From: Bacteroidales bacterium
GTDB taxonomy: Bacteria > Bacteroidota > Bacteroidia > Bacteroidales > Lentimicrobiaceae
Reading direction: 5' to 3'
Assembly: GCA_016788045.1 (NCBI GenBank)
Contig: JAEUTG010000017.1
Span: forward strand, 1-64,000
Length of the DNA stretch: 64,000 nucleotides
The notes under the pieces were generated by a model that saw only the letters and a list, made by a program, of their open reading frames with translations, searched no databases and was not told where the DNA came from. The translations under genes were made by a program, and so were the position numbers. This document shows, piece by piece, positions 29,816 to 38,609 of the stretch (the first letter of the stretch is position 1; every line of letters begins with the position of its first letter).

Positions 29816-32800
29816 ATGAAGAAGCATATTAAATTGCTGAAAGTTCTGTTGCTATTCTTCGGTGTAGCATTTGCATCACAGGTCTTTGCCCAGGGTGTGA
29901 AGATTACCGGGAAAGTTACGGATGCCACTGACGGATCAACCCTTCCCGGGGTTTCCATTGCAGTTAAAGGCACAACCACAGGTACCATCTCCGACATCGG
30001 CGGTAATTTCTCGCTGACTGTTTCAAAAGGTGCAACCCTGGTGTTTTCGTTTATCGGTTACAATACACAGGAAGTTGTTGTAGGTGATCAGACGTCCGTC
30101 AATGTTGTGATGGTTCCTTCGGTTACAACGCTTGAAGAAGCCGTAGTAATCGGGTATGGTACCGTAAAGAAAAGCGATGCGACCGGGTCTGTAGCCGTTG
30201 TTTCGTCGAAAGACTTCAACAAAGGCGCCATTACCTCACCGCAGGAACTGCTCGTAGGTAAATCTACCGGTGTGGTCATAACCTCAAACGGTGGTGCTCC
30301 GGGAGCCGGTGCTACCATCCGCATCAGGGGAGGTTCATCACTGAGGGCCAGCAACGACCCGTTGATTGTGATTGATGGTATTCCTATAGACAACACTGGT
30401 ATCTCCGGAACAGCCAACCCGCTGGCCATGATCAATCCCAACGACATCGAATCCTTTACCGTACTGAAAGATGCTTCTGCAACTGCCATCTACGGGTCAA
30501 GGGCTTCCAACGGGGTTATTATGATCACCACCAAAAAAGGTACTTCAGCCGGGGGTAAGAAATTGTCGGTCAACTACAGCGGCAATTACTCAATGAGCAC
30601 CATTCCTTCAACCATTGAAGTGTTTTCGGGTGACGAGTTCAGGACACTGGTAAATGATTTGTACAGCAAGGGATTCTCCGGCCTGAACCCCACTGCCATA
30701 AACAGGATGGGAACTGAGAATACCGACTGGCAGAAGGAGATTTACCGTTCAGCCTTTACCCATGACCATACCCTCAGTTTGCTGGGAACAGTAAAAAAAC
30801 TCCCGTACAGGGCATCTGTTGGTTACACCAGCCAGGATGGTATCCTGAAGAAAACCGACATGAGCAGGTTATCGGGCGCCATTGCCCTGAATCCTGTTCT
30901 TTTCAAGGACCACCTGAAAGTAGACATCAATTTCAAAGGCAGCCAGGCCAAGTATGGTTTTGGTAACCAGGGTGCTGTCGGATCAGCCATGGCATACGAT
31001 CCTACCCAGCCCATCAACAACGGCAATACCCGCTTCGGTGGTTACCACACCTGGGTGAACCTCGCCGATACCCTCGAGGACGGATCGATGAACCCCAACG
31101 GATATCCTAATCCTATCGGCGTGAGCAACCCCGTTGCCCTGATTGAGCAGACTGACAACAACTCAACCGTGAACCGTTACCTGGGAAATGCCCAGTTTGA
31201 CTATAAATTCCATTTCCTGCCTGAACTCCGTGCTAACCTGAATGTTGGTTTCGACAAATCGAGCAGCGAAGGTTTCAACAATGCACCCAACGAAGCTGCC
31301 TGGACCTTCAGACAAGGGATCGGACAGAAAATTGACTATACTCAGGACAAGAGCATGGAATTGTTGGATTTCTACCTGAATTACGTGAAGGAGGTTCCCT
31401 CCATGCTCAGTAAGTTTGATCTGACCGCAGGATACTCCTGGCAGCACTTCCAGAGAGAAGGAACCAACTTCTCACGCAACGGCGCCGGTGATGTTGTTCA
31501 GGACAGTTCAGAGTATATCAATGAGAACTTCCTGGTTTCTTTCTTCGGAAGGTTGAACTATACCCTCAACAACAAATACCTGTTTACCTTTACCCTTCGC
31601 GATGACGGTTCTTCCCGTTTCTCGGAAGAAAACCGCTGGGGTTTGTTCCCTGCGTTTGCCTTAGCCTGGAAAATCAACGAAGAAGCCTTTGCCAAGAAAG
31701 CCGACAACCTGTCCGACCTGAAACTTCGCCTGGGTTATGGTATAACGGGTCAGCAGGATATCTCTGATAACTATTATCCATATCTTGCTATTTATCAGCT
31801 TAGTGAGCCCACTGCTTCGTATCAGTTTGGCAATACATTTTATCCTACTCTGCGTCCGAATGCTTATGATGCCAACCTGAAATGGGAAACCACCACCACC
31901 TACAACATCGGACTCGATTACGGGTTCTATGACAACAGGGTAACCGGCGCCCTTGATTTTTATATGAGGGAAACGGAAGACCTTATTGGTTATATTCCAA
32001 TTGCTGTTGGAACTAACTTCTCTAATTACCTGACCACCAATGTTGGTAGTCTTGAGAATCGTGGTGTTGAGTTTATGATCAATGTAAAACCGGTGATTAC
32101 CAAGGATGTGCTTTGGACCATTGGTTATAATGTTTCTTACAACAAGAACGAGATCACCAAGATTACCCTCAACGACGATCCAGATGCACCTGGAATCCCT
32201 GTAGGAGGTATTGGCGGTGGTGTGGGTAATACCATTCAGAACCACGATGTCGGATTCCCTTCATTTTCATTCTATGTACTCCAACAAGTGTATGATGTCA
32301 ATGGCATGCCGATCGAAGGCTTGTATGTTGACCGCTCAGGGGAAGGTGGAAATGTAGCCGGTAACGACAAAAACAAGTACCAATACAACAAACCGGCCCC
32401 GGACTTCTCCATGGGATTGTCATCGAGCCTGCAGTACAAAAACTTCGATGCCTCCTTCTCAGCCAGGGTTAATCTGGGTAATTATGTCTACAACAACATA
32501 GCTGCTGAAAGGGCCAATTACAACAGTTTGTACAACCAGTCAGGATTTTTCAACAACCTGCCCACCATGGTGAACGACACCAAATTCAACACACCGCAGT
32601 ACTGGTCAGATTATTATGTGGAGAATGCCTCCTTCTTCCGCCTGGATAACATTAGTGTCGGTTACAGCTTCAATGAGCTGATGAACGACAAGCTGGATGC
32701 CCGCTTCACCTTCACCGTTCAGAATGCCTTTGTCGTATCGAAATACAGTGGTCAGGATCCTGAAGTTGATGGTGGAATCGACAACAACTTTTATCCCCGT

Positions 32801-32839
32801 GCCAGAACCTTTGTTCTTGGTGTTAACTTAAACTTCTAA
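29816..32839 (+). CDS. susC: SusC/RagA-family TonB-dependent outer-membrane transporter
   Basis: Outer-membrane importer of 1007 residues. Order: signal peptide (1-25, VFAQ), a CarboxypepD-regulatory-like domain (28-105, GKVTDATDGSTLPGVSIAVK), a TonB-box-like EEAVVIGYG region, the plug (about 120-230, with TIRIRGGSSLRASNDPLIVI), and a beta-barrel ending in the terminal Phe (VLGVNLNF). With SusD it imports oligosaccharides using TonB energy. It is the first gene of susC-susD-susE with a 12-bp gap to susD. Substrate is inferred as alpha-glucan from the adjacent GH13 amylase and the starch-binding modules. Confidence 0.95.
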   Translation: MKKHIKLLKVLLLFFGVAFASQVFAQGVKITGKVTDATDGSTLPGVSIAVKGTTTGTISDIGGNFSLTVSKGATLVFSFIGYNTQEVVVGDQTSVNVVMVPSVTTLEEAVVIGYGTVKKSDATGSVAVVSSKDFNKGAITSPQELLVGKSTGVVITSNGGAPGAGATIRIRGGSSLRASNDPLIVIDGIPIDNTGISGTANPLAMINPNDIESFTVLKDASATAIYGSRASNGVIMITTKKGTSAGGKKLSVNYSGNYSMSTIPSTIEVFSGDEFRTLVNDLYSKGFSGLNPTAINRMGTENTDWQKEIYRSAFTHDHTLSLLGTVKKLPYRASVGYTSQDGILKKTDMSRLSGAIALNPVLFKDHLKVDINFKGSQAKYGFGNQGAVGSAMAYDPTQPINNGNTRFGGYHTWVNLADTLEDGSMNPNGYPNPIGVSNPVALIEQTDNNSTVNRYLGNAQFDYKFHFLPELRANLNVGFDKSSSEGFNNAPNEAAWTFRQGIGQKIDYTQDKSMELLDFYLNYVKEVPSMLSKFDLTAGYSWQHFQREGTNFSRNGAGDVVQDSSEYINENFLVSFFGRLNYTLNNKYLFTFTLRDDGSSRFSEENRWGLFPAFALAWKINEEAFAKKADNLSDLKLRLGYGITGQQDISDNYYPYLAIYQLSEPTASYQFGNTFYPTLRPNAYDANLKWETTTTYNIGLDYGFYDNRVTGALDFYMRETEDLIGYIPIAVGTNFSNYLTTNVGSLENRGVEFMINVKPVITKDVLWTIGYNVSYNKNEITKITLNDDPDAPGIPVGGIGGGVGNTIQNHDVGFPSFSFYVLQQVYDVNGMPIEGLYVDRSGEGGNVAGNDKNKYQYNKPAPDFSMGLSSSLQYKNFDASFSARVNLGNYVYNNIAAERANYNSLYNQSGFFNNLPTMVNDTKFNTPQYWSDYYVENASFFRLDNISVGYSFNELMNDKLDARFTFTVQNAFVVSKYSGQDPEVDGGIDNNFYPRARTFVLGVNLNF

Positions 32840-32851
32840 ACCGAACCAGCT

Positions 32852-35026
32852 ATGAAAAAGTACCTTAAAATATCGATGGCTGCTTTATTGCTGGCAGTCA
32901 TTACGGCATCCTGTATCAAGGACCTGGATGTCACCCCACTGGATAAAAATGCTTCCACTTCTGCTACAGTGTATGATTCTCCGGAGGCATACATTCAGGC
33001 ACTCGCCAAGCTGTATGCTTCCTTTGCAGTGAGCGGTCAGCAGGGCCCTTCAGGAATGCCCGACATCGCTGGCATTGACGAAGGATTCTCCAACTACCTG
33101 CGTCAGTACTGGAATGCCCAGGAACTCTCAACCGACGAGGCTGTGATTGCCTGGAACGATGCCACCATCAAAGATTTCCACTGGCAGACCTGGTCACCCA
33201 ACGACGTGTTTATTCAGGCTGTTTATTCGCGGATTTTCTTTACCATTGCCCTCTCCAATGAATACATCAGGGTAACCAATGGTAATGCAGATGCCGATAT
33301 CCAGAAATACAATGCCGAAGCACGCTTTATCAGGGCACTGGCCTACTGGCATGCCCTCGATCTGTTTGGCAATCCTCCTTTTGTAACTGAAGACGACCTT
33401 CCTGGTGCATTCTTCCCCAGGCAGACGAATCCTTCAGAGCTCTTCGCCTACATCGAAAGCGAACTGAAAGCCATTGAAGACAAGCTGGGTGCCCCGCGTT
33501 TTGAGTATGGCCGTGCCGATCAGGCTGCTGCCTGGACCCTGCTGGCAAAACTTTACCAGAATGCCCCGGTTTACATCGGACAGGATAAAAATGCTGAATG
33601 TCTTGCCTATTGTGAGAAAGTAATCAATGCCGGTTATCAGCTGGCACCTGCTTATCAGAATAACTTCATGGCCGATAACAATACCAGCCAGGAGATCATT
33701 TTCTCCATCAATTATGACGGTGAATACACCCGTTCATACGGGGGTATGGTTTACCTGATCCATGCAGCAATCGGTGGAACCATGCCGGCTGCAGATTTCG
33801 GCGTTGGTGGAGGTTGGGGCGGTATCCGCACCACCAAAGCCCTGGTTCAGAAATTCTATCCGAATGTAACCAGTGCCGGTTTGTATTCTTCACCCAAACC
33901 ACGCAAACACAAAGCTGATTATCCGGTTATCTATGTTCCGGGTGATTATCAGGAGCCTACCTGGGATCCTGCAAACTCTACCCAGCTTGCTTCAGTGAAC
34001 AGCGACGGTACCTACGAAGGTTACATCTGGGTTGAAGCCGGAAAACAGTTCAAATTCACCGATGGCCCGTCATGGGATGTAAATTATGGTGATGATGGCA
34101 TGGATGGCACCCTGGAAGCAGGCGGAGCAAACATCGCCCCGGCCGAAACAGGATACTACAAGCTGAATGTGAACCTCAATGACTTGACCTACACCATGGT
34201 GAAAACCGAATGGGGCGTGATTGGTGACGGTACCGCAGGCGGATGGGATACGGATCAGAATATGACCTACGACCCTGAAACCAAAATGTGGTCAGCCATG
34301 CTTGACCTTACGGCAGCTACCATTAAGTTCCGCGCCAACGACGGATGGGATATCAATTATGGTGACGATGGTCCAAACGGTATTCTGGAAGCCGGCGGAG
34401 CCAACATCCCGGTTCCTGAAGCTGGTACCTATGTAATTACCATGAAGCTCGGAACACCCGACTATACTTACACCCTTGAGCGTACCAGTTTCGACAGCCG
34501 CGCCATGTTCTGGACAGACGGTCAGTCACTCGACATTGTTGACATCGGACAATTCACCGAAGGTTATGCCATCACCAAGTTCAAGAATGTGAATGCTGAC
34601 GGATCTCCGGCAGTACGTCCGCATCCTGATTTTGTCTGCACCGACTACCCGATGTTCCGTCTGGCCGATGTTTACCTGATGTACGCTGAATGTGTACTCC
34701 GTGGTGGCGGTGGCAATGCCGGAACTGCACTGGATTATGTTAACCAGCTCAGAACAAGGGCTTACGGCGATAGCTTCGGTAACATCACCAGTGGTCAGCT
34801 TACCCTCGATTTCATCCTTGATGAACGTGCCCGTGAGCTTTATTGGGAAGGTCACCGTCGTACCGACCTTATCCGTTACAACAAGTTCACCACGGCCGAT
34901 TATCTGTGGCCATGGAAAGGCCGTACACCTGAAGGTACAGCTACCGGATCGTTCCGCAATCTTTATCCGATCCCTTCAGCTGACCTGGGTGCCAATCCAA
35001 ACCTGAAACAAAACACTGGTTATTAA
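32852..35026 (+). CDS. susD: SusD-family lipoprotein with two inserted SusE/F-type starch-binding modules
   Basis: Surface glycan-binding lipoprotein of 724 residues, against about 500-550 for typical SusD. Lipobox Cys21 (VITASC). The SusD helices occupy residues 30-355 (TPR-like EARFIRALAYWHALDLFGNP; AAWTLLAKLYQNA) and resume at about 546, ending with the C-terminal SusD region (MFRLADVYLMYAEC; LDERARELYWEGHRRTDLIR). Residues 355-545 are an insert of two similar modules, each with W-D-x-N-Y-G-D-D-G, then L-E-A-G-G-A-N-I and a closing Y-T strand, like the starch-binding domains of SusE/SusF. The frame is open throughout, so it is a true fusion. It pairs with SusC upstream; susE follows after 19 bp. 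Confidence 0.92.
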   Translation: MKKYLKISMAALLLAVITASCIKDLDVTPLDKNASTSATVYDSPEAYIQALAKLYASFAVSGQQGPSGMPDIAGIDEGFSNYLRQYWNAQELSTDEAVIAWNDATIKDFHWQTWSPNDVFIQAVYSRIFFTIALSNEYIRVTNGNADADIQKYNAEARFIRALAYWHALDLFGNPPFVTEDDLPGAFFPRQTNPSELFAYIESELKAIEDKLGAPRFEYGRADQAAAWTLLAKLYQNAPVYIGQDKNAECLAYCEKVINAGYQLAPAYQNNFMADNNTSQEIIFSINYDGEYTRSYGGMVYLIHAAIGGTMPAADFGVGGGWGGIRTTKALVQKFYPNVTSAGLYSSPKPRKHKADYPVIYVPGDYQEPTWDPANSTQLASVNSDGTYEGYIWVEAGKQFKFTDGPSWDVNYGDDGMDGTLEAGGANIAPAETGYYKLNVNLNDLTYTMVKTEWGVIGDGTAGGWDTDQNMTYDPETKMWSAMLDLTAATIKFRANDGWDINYGDDGPNGILEAGGANIPVPEAGTYVITMKLGTPDYTYTLERTSFDSRAMFWTDGQSLDIVDIGQFTEGYAITKFKNVNADGSPAVRPHPDFVCTDYPMFRLADVYLMYAECVLRGGGGNAGTALDYVNQLRTRAYGDSFGNITSGQLTLDFILDERARELYWEGHRRTDLIRYNKFTTADYLWPWKGRTPEGTATGSFRNLYPIPSADLGANPNLKQNTGY

Positions 35027-35045
35027 GATTTAAAAAAAATAAACT

Positions 35046-36218
35046 ATGAAAAAAACACTGTTTTTTATAATCGCCCTCGCCGGAATTGTAGCGTTCAGTT
35101 CCTGCAAAAAAGAGGGGTATGAGCCGGTGCTTGACATGTCGAAAAGTGCTGTTCCGGTGATGGCCTCTCCGGCAAATAACACAGCCTACGTTCTTGAGAA
35201 CGAAGCTGCTGAGACTGTATTTGCCAATTTCACCTGGTCAGCAGTAGACTATGATGTCTATGCAGCCAGAAACTGGGAATACATGAACTCTGAAAAGCTG
35301 GGTGCCATCAGCTATACCTTGCAGATGGATACCGAAGCCGATAATTTTGCCAGTCCGGTTACCCTTGCTTCCGGAGAAGCTACTTCTTTCAGCCTGACTG
35401 TTGGTCAGATGAATGCCAAGCTGGTCGGTCTCATGGAACTGGAAACCGGTGTTGCACACAACCTGGTTTTCAGGGTTTTGGCTACCATTGTTCCTACCTC
35501 TGTGTACGAGGATGTTATCTCTGCAACAACAAAGCTTACGATTACCCCGTATGCTGACATCATTGTTGTAAAACCGATCTATATGCTGGGCGATGCCACC
35601 GATCCGGGTTGGAACAATGTAAATGCACTGGAAATGACCCACCTGGGTGGTTCACAGTTCGGTATTGTTGCAAACCTGGCAGGTGCCGGTAAATTTGTTA
35701 AGTTCATTTCGGTTCGTGGTCAGTGGGCTCCGCAGTGGGGTACCGATGCCACCGGAACCAGTGAAAGCGGACCGCTGTCATACCGCCCGACTGAATCTGA
35801 ACCGGATCCTGCTGCCATCCCGGCACCGGAACTCGCCGGTGAATACCGTGTTGTAGCGGATACTGCTGCGCTTACCTATACCATCACCAAGGCTTCGGAG
35901 ACCCTCTATCTGCTGGGCGATGGAACCACCCCGGGATGGGATAACACCGCAGCATTACCAATGACCAAAGTCGGACCTGGTATTTTTGAAATTACCACAA
36001 CCCTCGGCGGAACCGGTAAATTCTTCAAGTTTATCGAAACCCTCGGTCAGTGGGCTCCACAATACGGAACCGATGCAGCCGGAACCGGTGAAGGCGGAAA
36101 TCTTGCCTTCCGTCCGACAGAGTCTGTTCCCGATCCTCCTGCAATTCCATGTCCTGCAGGTGAAGGTACCTACACCATCAGGGTAAATCTTGCTACAATG
36201 ACCTATACTGTAAAGTAA
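35046..36218 (+). CDS. susE: SusE/SusF-like starch-binding lipoprotein
   Basis: Surface lipoprotein of 390 residues. Lipobox Cys20 (FSSC). An Ig-like SusE N-terminal domain (about 25-170) is followed by two starch-binding modules (about 177-281 and 286-390), each with LGD-x-T-x-PGW-(N/D)N, QWAPQ-(W/Y)-GTDA and RPTES-x-PDP. The aromatic residues of QWAPQW are the expected sugar-stacking platform. It binds alpha-glucans at the cell surface to help SusCD. It is the last gene of the operon, 19 bp after susD, followed by a very strong terminator. There is one SusE/F-like protein here, where Bacteroides has two. Confidence 0.9.
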   Translation: MKKTLFFIIALAGIVAFSSCKKEGYEPVLDMSKSAVPVMASPANNTAYVLENEAAETVFANFTWSAVDYDVYAARNWEYMNSEKLGAISYTLQMDTEADNFASPVTLASGEATSFSLTVGQMNAKLVGLMELETGVAHNLVFRVLATIVPTSVYEDVISATTKLTITPYADIIVVKPIYMLGDATDPGWNNVNALEMTHLGGSQFGIVANLAGAGKFVKFISVRGQWAPQWGTDATGTSESGPLSYRPTESEPDPAAIPAPELAGEYRVVADTAALTYTITKASETLYLLGDGTTPGWDNTAALPMTKVGPGIFEITTTLGGTGKFFKFIETLGQWAPQYGTDAAGTGEGGNLAFRPTESVPDPPAIPCPAGEGTYTIRVNLATMTYTVK

Positions 36219-36238
36219 CAGAGTTCATTGATATTTGT

Positions 36239-36276
36239 GAGCAGGCTGCCGGGACACCGGCAGCCTGCTCTGTTTT
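36239..36276 (+). terminator. susCDE terminator
   Basis: A 14-bp GC-rich stem GAGCAGGCTGCCGG / CCGGCAGCCTGCTC with a 4-nt loop, then tgtttt. It ends the Sus operon about 20 bp after susE. Confidence 0.85.
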
Positions 36277-36300
36277 GCACGCAGTTCGCCCGTAAAGTTG

Positions 36301-36308
36301 TACTTTTG
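36301..36308 (+). promoter_or_regulatory. -7 box for rlmD
   Basis: TACTTTTG, a perfect TAnnTTTG match 18 bp before the ATG. TTTTG about 24 bp upstream may be the -33 part. Confidence 0.55.
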
Positions 36309-36325
36309 CCGCACAAAACTCAACT

Positions 36326-37738
36326 ATGGGAAGGAAACACAACGAAGGTCCGCTGGTGCTTGAAAACATTGAAATCCTCGATGCGGGTGCTGAAGGCAAT
36401 GCCATTGCCCGTTACAATGATATGGTAATTTTTGTACCTTTTGTGGTGCCGGGAGATGTCTGTGATATCCGGATAGTTTCCCGGAAGAGACGGTTTTTCG
36501 AAGGCAGGGCAATCAGGTTTCACCGGTATTCTCCTCTGCGTGTGGAGCCGGTTTGTGCCCATTTCGGGTTATGCGGCGGTTGCCGTTGGCAGAACCTTTC
36601 GTACACAGAGCAACTCAGGTTTAAACAAAAACAGGTTTCCGACAGCTTCAGCCGTATCGGGCACCTTGAGTATCCCGAAATAAGACCCATCATAGCCTCG
36701 GTGTCTACCGAACATTACCGGAATAAGCTTGAATACACCTTTTCGCCCCACCGCTGGCTTACACAGGCTGAGATGAACCCTGAAAACGGCAGCCCTGATA
36801 TGAATGCCCTGGGATTTCACATTCCGGGCATGTTTGATAAGATTCTGGATATTGAACAATGCCACCTTCAGCCGGAACCAACCAATGCCATCCGGCTTGC
36901 CATGAAAAAGTTCGCACTTGAGAACCATCTTTCGTTTTATGATATCCGGAAGTTTGAAGGGGACCTGCGCAACCTGATTGTACGAAACTCAAACACCGGT
37001 GATCTGATGGTCATTATGGTTTTTAGTACCGATGATGCTGAGATCATAGAAAAAGTGATGCTCTTTCTGAAAAACGGGTTTCAGCAAATCAGCTCACTTT
37101 ATTATGTGATCAACCAGAAGCACAACGACACCATCGGCGATCTGGAGCCAGTGCTTTATTCCGGTAAGGCCTTCATGACAGAGAAAATGGAGGACTTGTC
37201 ATTCAGGATCGGCCCGTTGTCCTTCTTTCAGACCAATTCGACACAGGCCATCCGCTTGTATGATGTTGCCCGCAGCTTTGCAGGCCTGAAGGGTGATGAG
37301 CTGGTGTACGATCTTTATACAGGCACCGGAACCATCGCCAACTTTGTCGCCAGGCAAGCACGGCAGGTCATCGGCATAGAGTATGTTGAGGCGGCTGTAA
37401 GGGATGCTGAAGTCAACTCACGGATCAACGGAATCCTTAACACCAGCTTCCTCTCAGGGGATATGGTTAAAGTACTCACCCCTGAATTTATTGAAACAAC
37501 CGGTAAACCGGATGTAATAATTACCGATCCTCCGCGGGCCGGTATGCATGAGAAAGTTGTGAAGCGGATGCTTGAAGCGGAGCCATCACGCATTGTTTAT
37601 GTAAGCTGCAATCCTGCAACTCAGGCACGTGATCTTGCCATTCTTGCTGAGAAGTATTCAATTACAGCAGTGCAGCCGGTTGATATGTTCCCTCACACCC
37701 ACCATGTTGAGAATGTGTGCCGGCTTGAGCTGAAGTAA
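36326..37738 (+). CDS. rlmD: 23S rRNA (uracil-5-)-methyltransferase RlmD/RumA-type
   Basis: A 470-residue enzyme that methylates C5 of a 23S rRNA uridine (U1939 in E. coli) with SAM. It starts with a TRAM-like beta domain (about 10-70). The [4Fe-4S] cysteines Cys77, Cys83, Cys86 and Cys179 are all present. The catalytic domain has the SAM loop YDLYTGTGTIANFVA, DPPRAGMHEKVV, and the nucleophile in YVSCNPATQARDL. U54-type and other paralogues exist in Bacteroidota, so the exact target is inferred. It follows the sus terminator and has its own promoter. Confidence 0.9.
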   Translation: MGRKHNEGPLVLENIEILDAGAEGNAIARYNDMVIFVPFVVPGDVCDIRIVSRKRRFFEGRAIRFHRYSPLRVEPVCAHFGLCGGCRWQNLSYTEQLRFKQKQVSDSFSRIGHLEYPEIRPIIASVSTEHYRNKLEYTFSPHRWLTQAEMNPENGSPDMNALGFHIPGMFDKILDIEQCHLQPEPTNAIRLAMKKFALENHLSFYDIRKFEGDLRNLIVRNSNTGDLMVIMVFSTDDAEIIEKVMLFLKNGFQQISSLYYVINQKHNDTIGDLEPVLYSGKAFMTEKMEDLSFRIGPLSFFQTNSTQAIRLYDVARSFAGLKGDELVYDLYTGTGTIANFVARQARQVIGIEYVEAAVRDAEVNSRINGILNTSFLSGDMVKVLTPEFIETTGKPDVIITDPPRAGMHEKVVKRMLEAEPSRIVYVSCNPATQARDLAILAEKYSITAVQPVDMFPHTHHVENVCRLELK

Positions 37739-37761
37739 CCGGCGCGGTTGCCTGCGGGAAG

Positions 37762-38274
37762 TTAAAGTGCCTCTTTAACGGCGGCAAGTAATTTTTCAAA
37801 ATCAAGGTTTTCGCCTTTTACCGTGATCAGGGCCTGATTGTAAAAGTCTTCCCTGCGCTTAAGGTGCGACCTGATAAATGCAGGCAGATCTTCAGGAGCT
37901 ATGTTTTCGACAAGCGGGCGTTTTACCCGGGCTGAAAGCAGGCGTTTAGCCAGCGATTCAGGGCTCATTTTCAGATATACAGTTATGCCGCTTTCATTCA
38001 TCAGTTTCATGTTGTCGAAGAAACAGGGGGTTCCACCTCCCGTGGAAATCACCACATTTTTTCGGTGGGTCAGCGATACCAATGCTGAATGCTCGAAGTT
38101 ACGGAAGGCATCTTCCCCGTTTTCAGCAAAAATGGCTGCAATGGTTTTTCCCAGGAGTTTTTCAATTTCTTCATCCAGGTCAAAGTGAAAATAGCCGATG
38201 GAACGCGCCAGCTTTCTGCCGGTCGTTGATTTGCCACTTCCCATATATCCCGTGATAAAGACCGGTTTTCCCAT
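37762..38274 (-). CDS. aroK: Shikimate kinase
   Basis: A 170-residue P-loop kinase of the chorismate pathway. Walker A is FITGYMGSGKSTTGRKLA; the shikimate-binding Asp-Leu-Asp (FHFDLDEEIE), the GG-x-P segment (VVISTGGGTPCF) and LID arginines (RVKRPLVE) follow. The open frame runs 14 codons further upstream, but ATG 38274 (MGKPVF) gives the normal N-terminus. It is convergent with rlmD; the stops are about 20 bp apart. Confidence 0.94.
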   Translation of the reverse strand: MGKPVFITGYMGSGKSTTGRKLARSIGYFHFDLDEEIEKLLGKTIAAIFAENGEDAFRNFEHSALVSLTHRKNVVISTGGGTPCFFDNMKLMNESGITVYLKMSPESLAKRLLSARVKRPLVENIAPEDLPAFIRSHLKRREDFYNQALITVKGENLDFEKLLAAVKEAL

Positions 38275-38558
38275 GGTTATTTTTTCTGCAAACCTACAGG
38301 ATATATTCCAATTCATGCCTGCTCTGCCCTTTTTTTTTGACTCAGGGAAACCACTGACAGTCGGGTTTGCAGTATGGTCTGTTTAAACCAGACCGGTTTT
38401 TAATACCAGAAAAGGCATCTTCAGGTTATTAAGTTCGCTTTAATGTGATTTACTTAAGCTGTCTGAACCCTGAATCGATAAAAGGCAGATCTGCATTGCC
38501 CATGCTTCAAACCGGGGATTCAGAGAACGGGTCAGAAAGGGGAGGAGCCGGCTCTGTC

Positions 38559-38588
38559 TTGAAAAGGCTCCGATATTTAGTATCTTTG
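38559..38588 (+). promoter_or_regulatory. recQ promoter
   Basis: CTTG (-33, 38558-38561), exactly 19 bp, then TATCTTTG (38581-38588): a model Bacteroidota sigma-ABfr promoter. The transcript would start near 38595, so ATG 38610 is the start and the long upstream frame from 38445 is not translated. Confidence 0.75.
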
Positions 38589-38609
38589 AACTGTTCTACA
38601 GAGGAAACT

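Noticed and set aside
38376..38405. A hairpin GGTCTG / CAGACC followed by tttt upstream of recQ
   Set aside because: No plus-strand transcript ends here and the stem is only six bp; probably chance.
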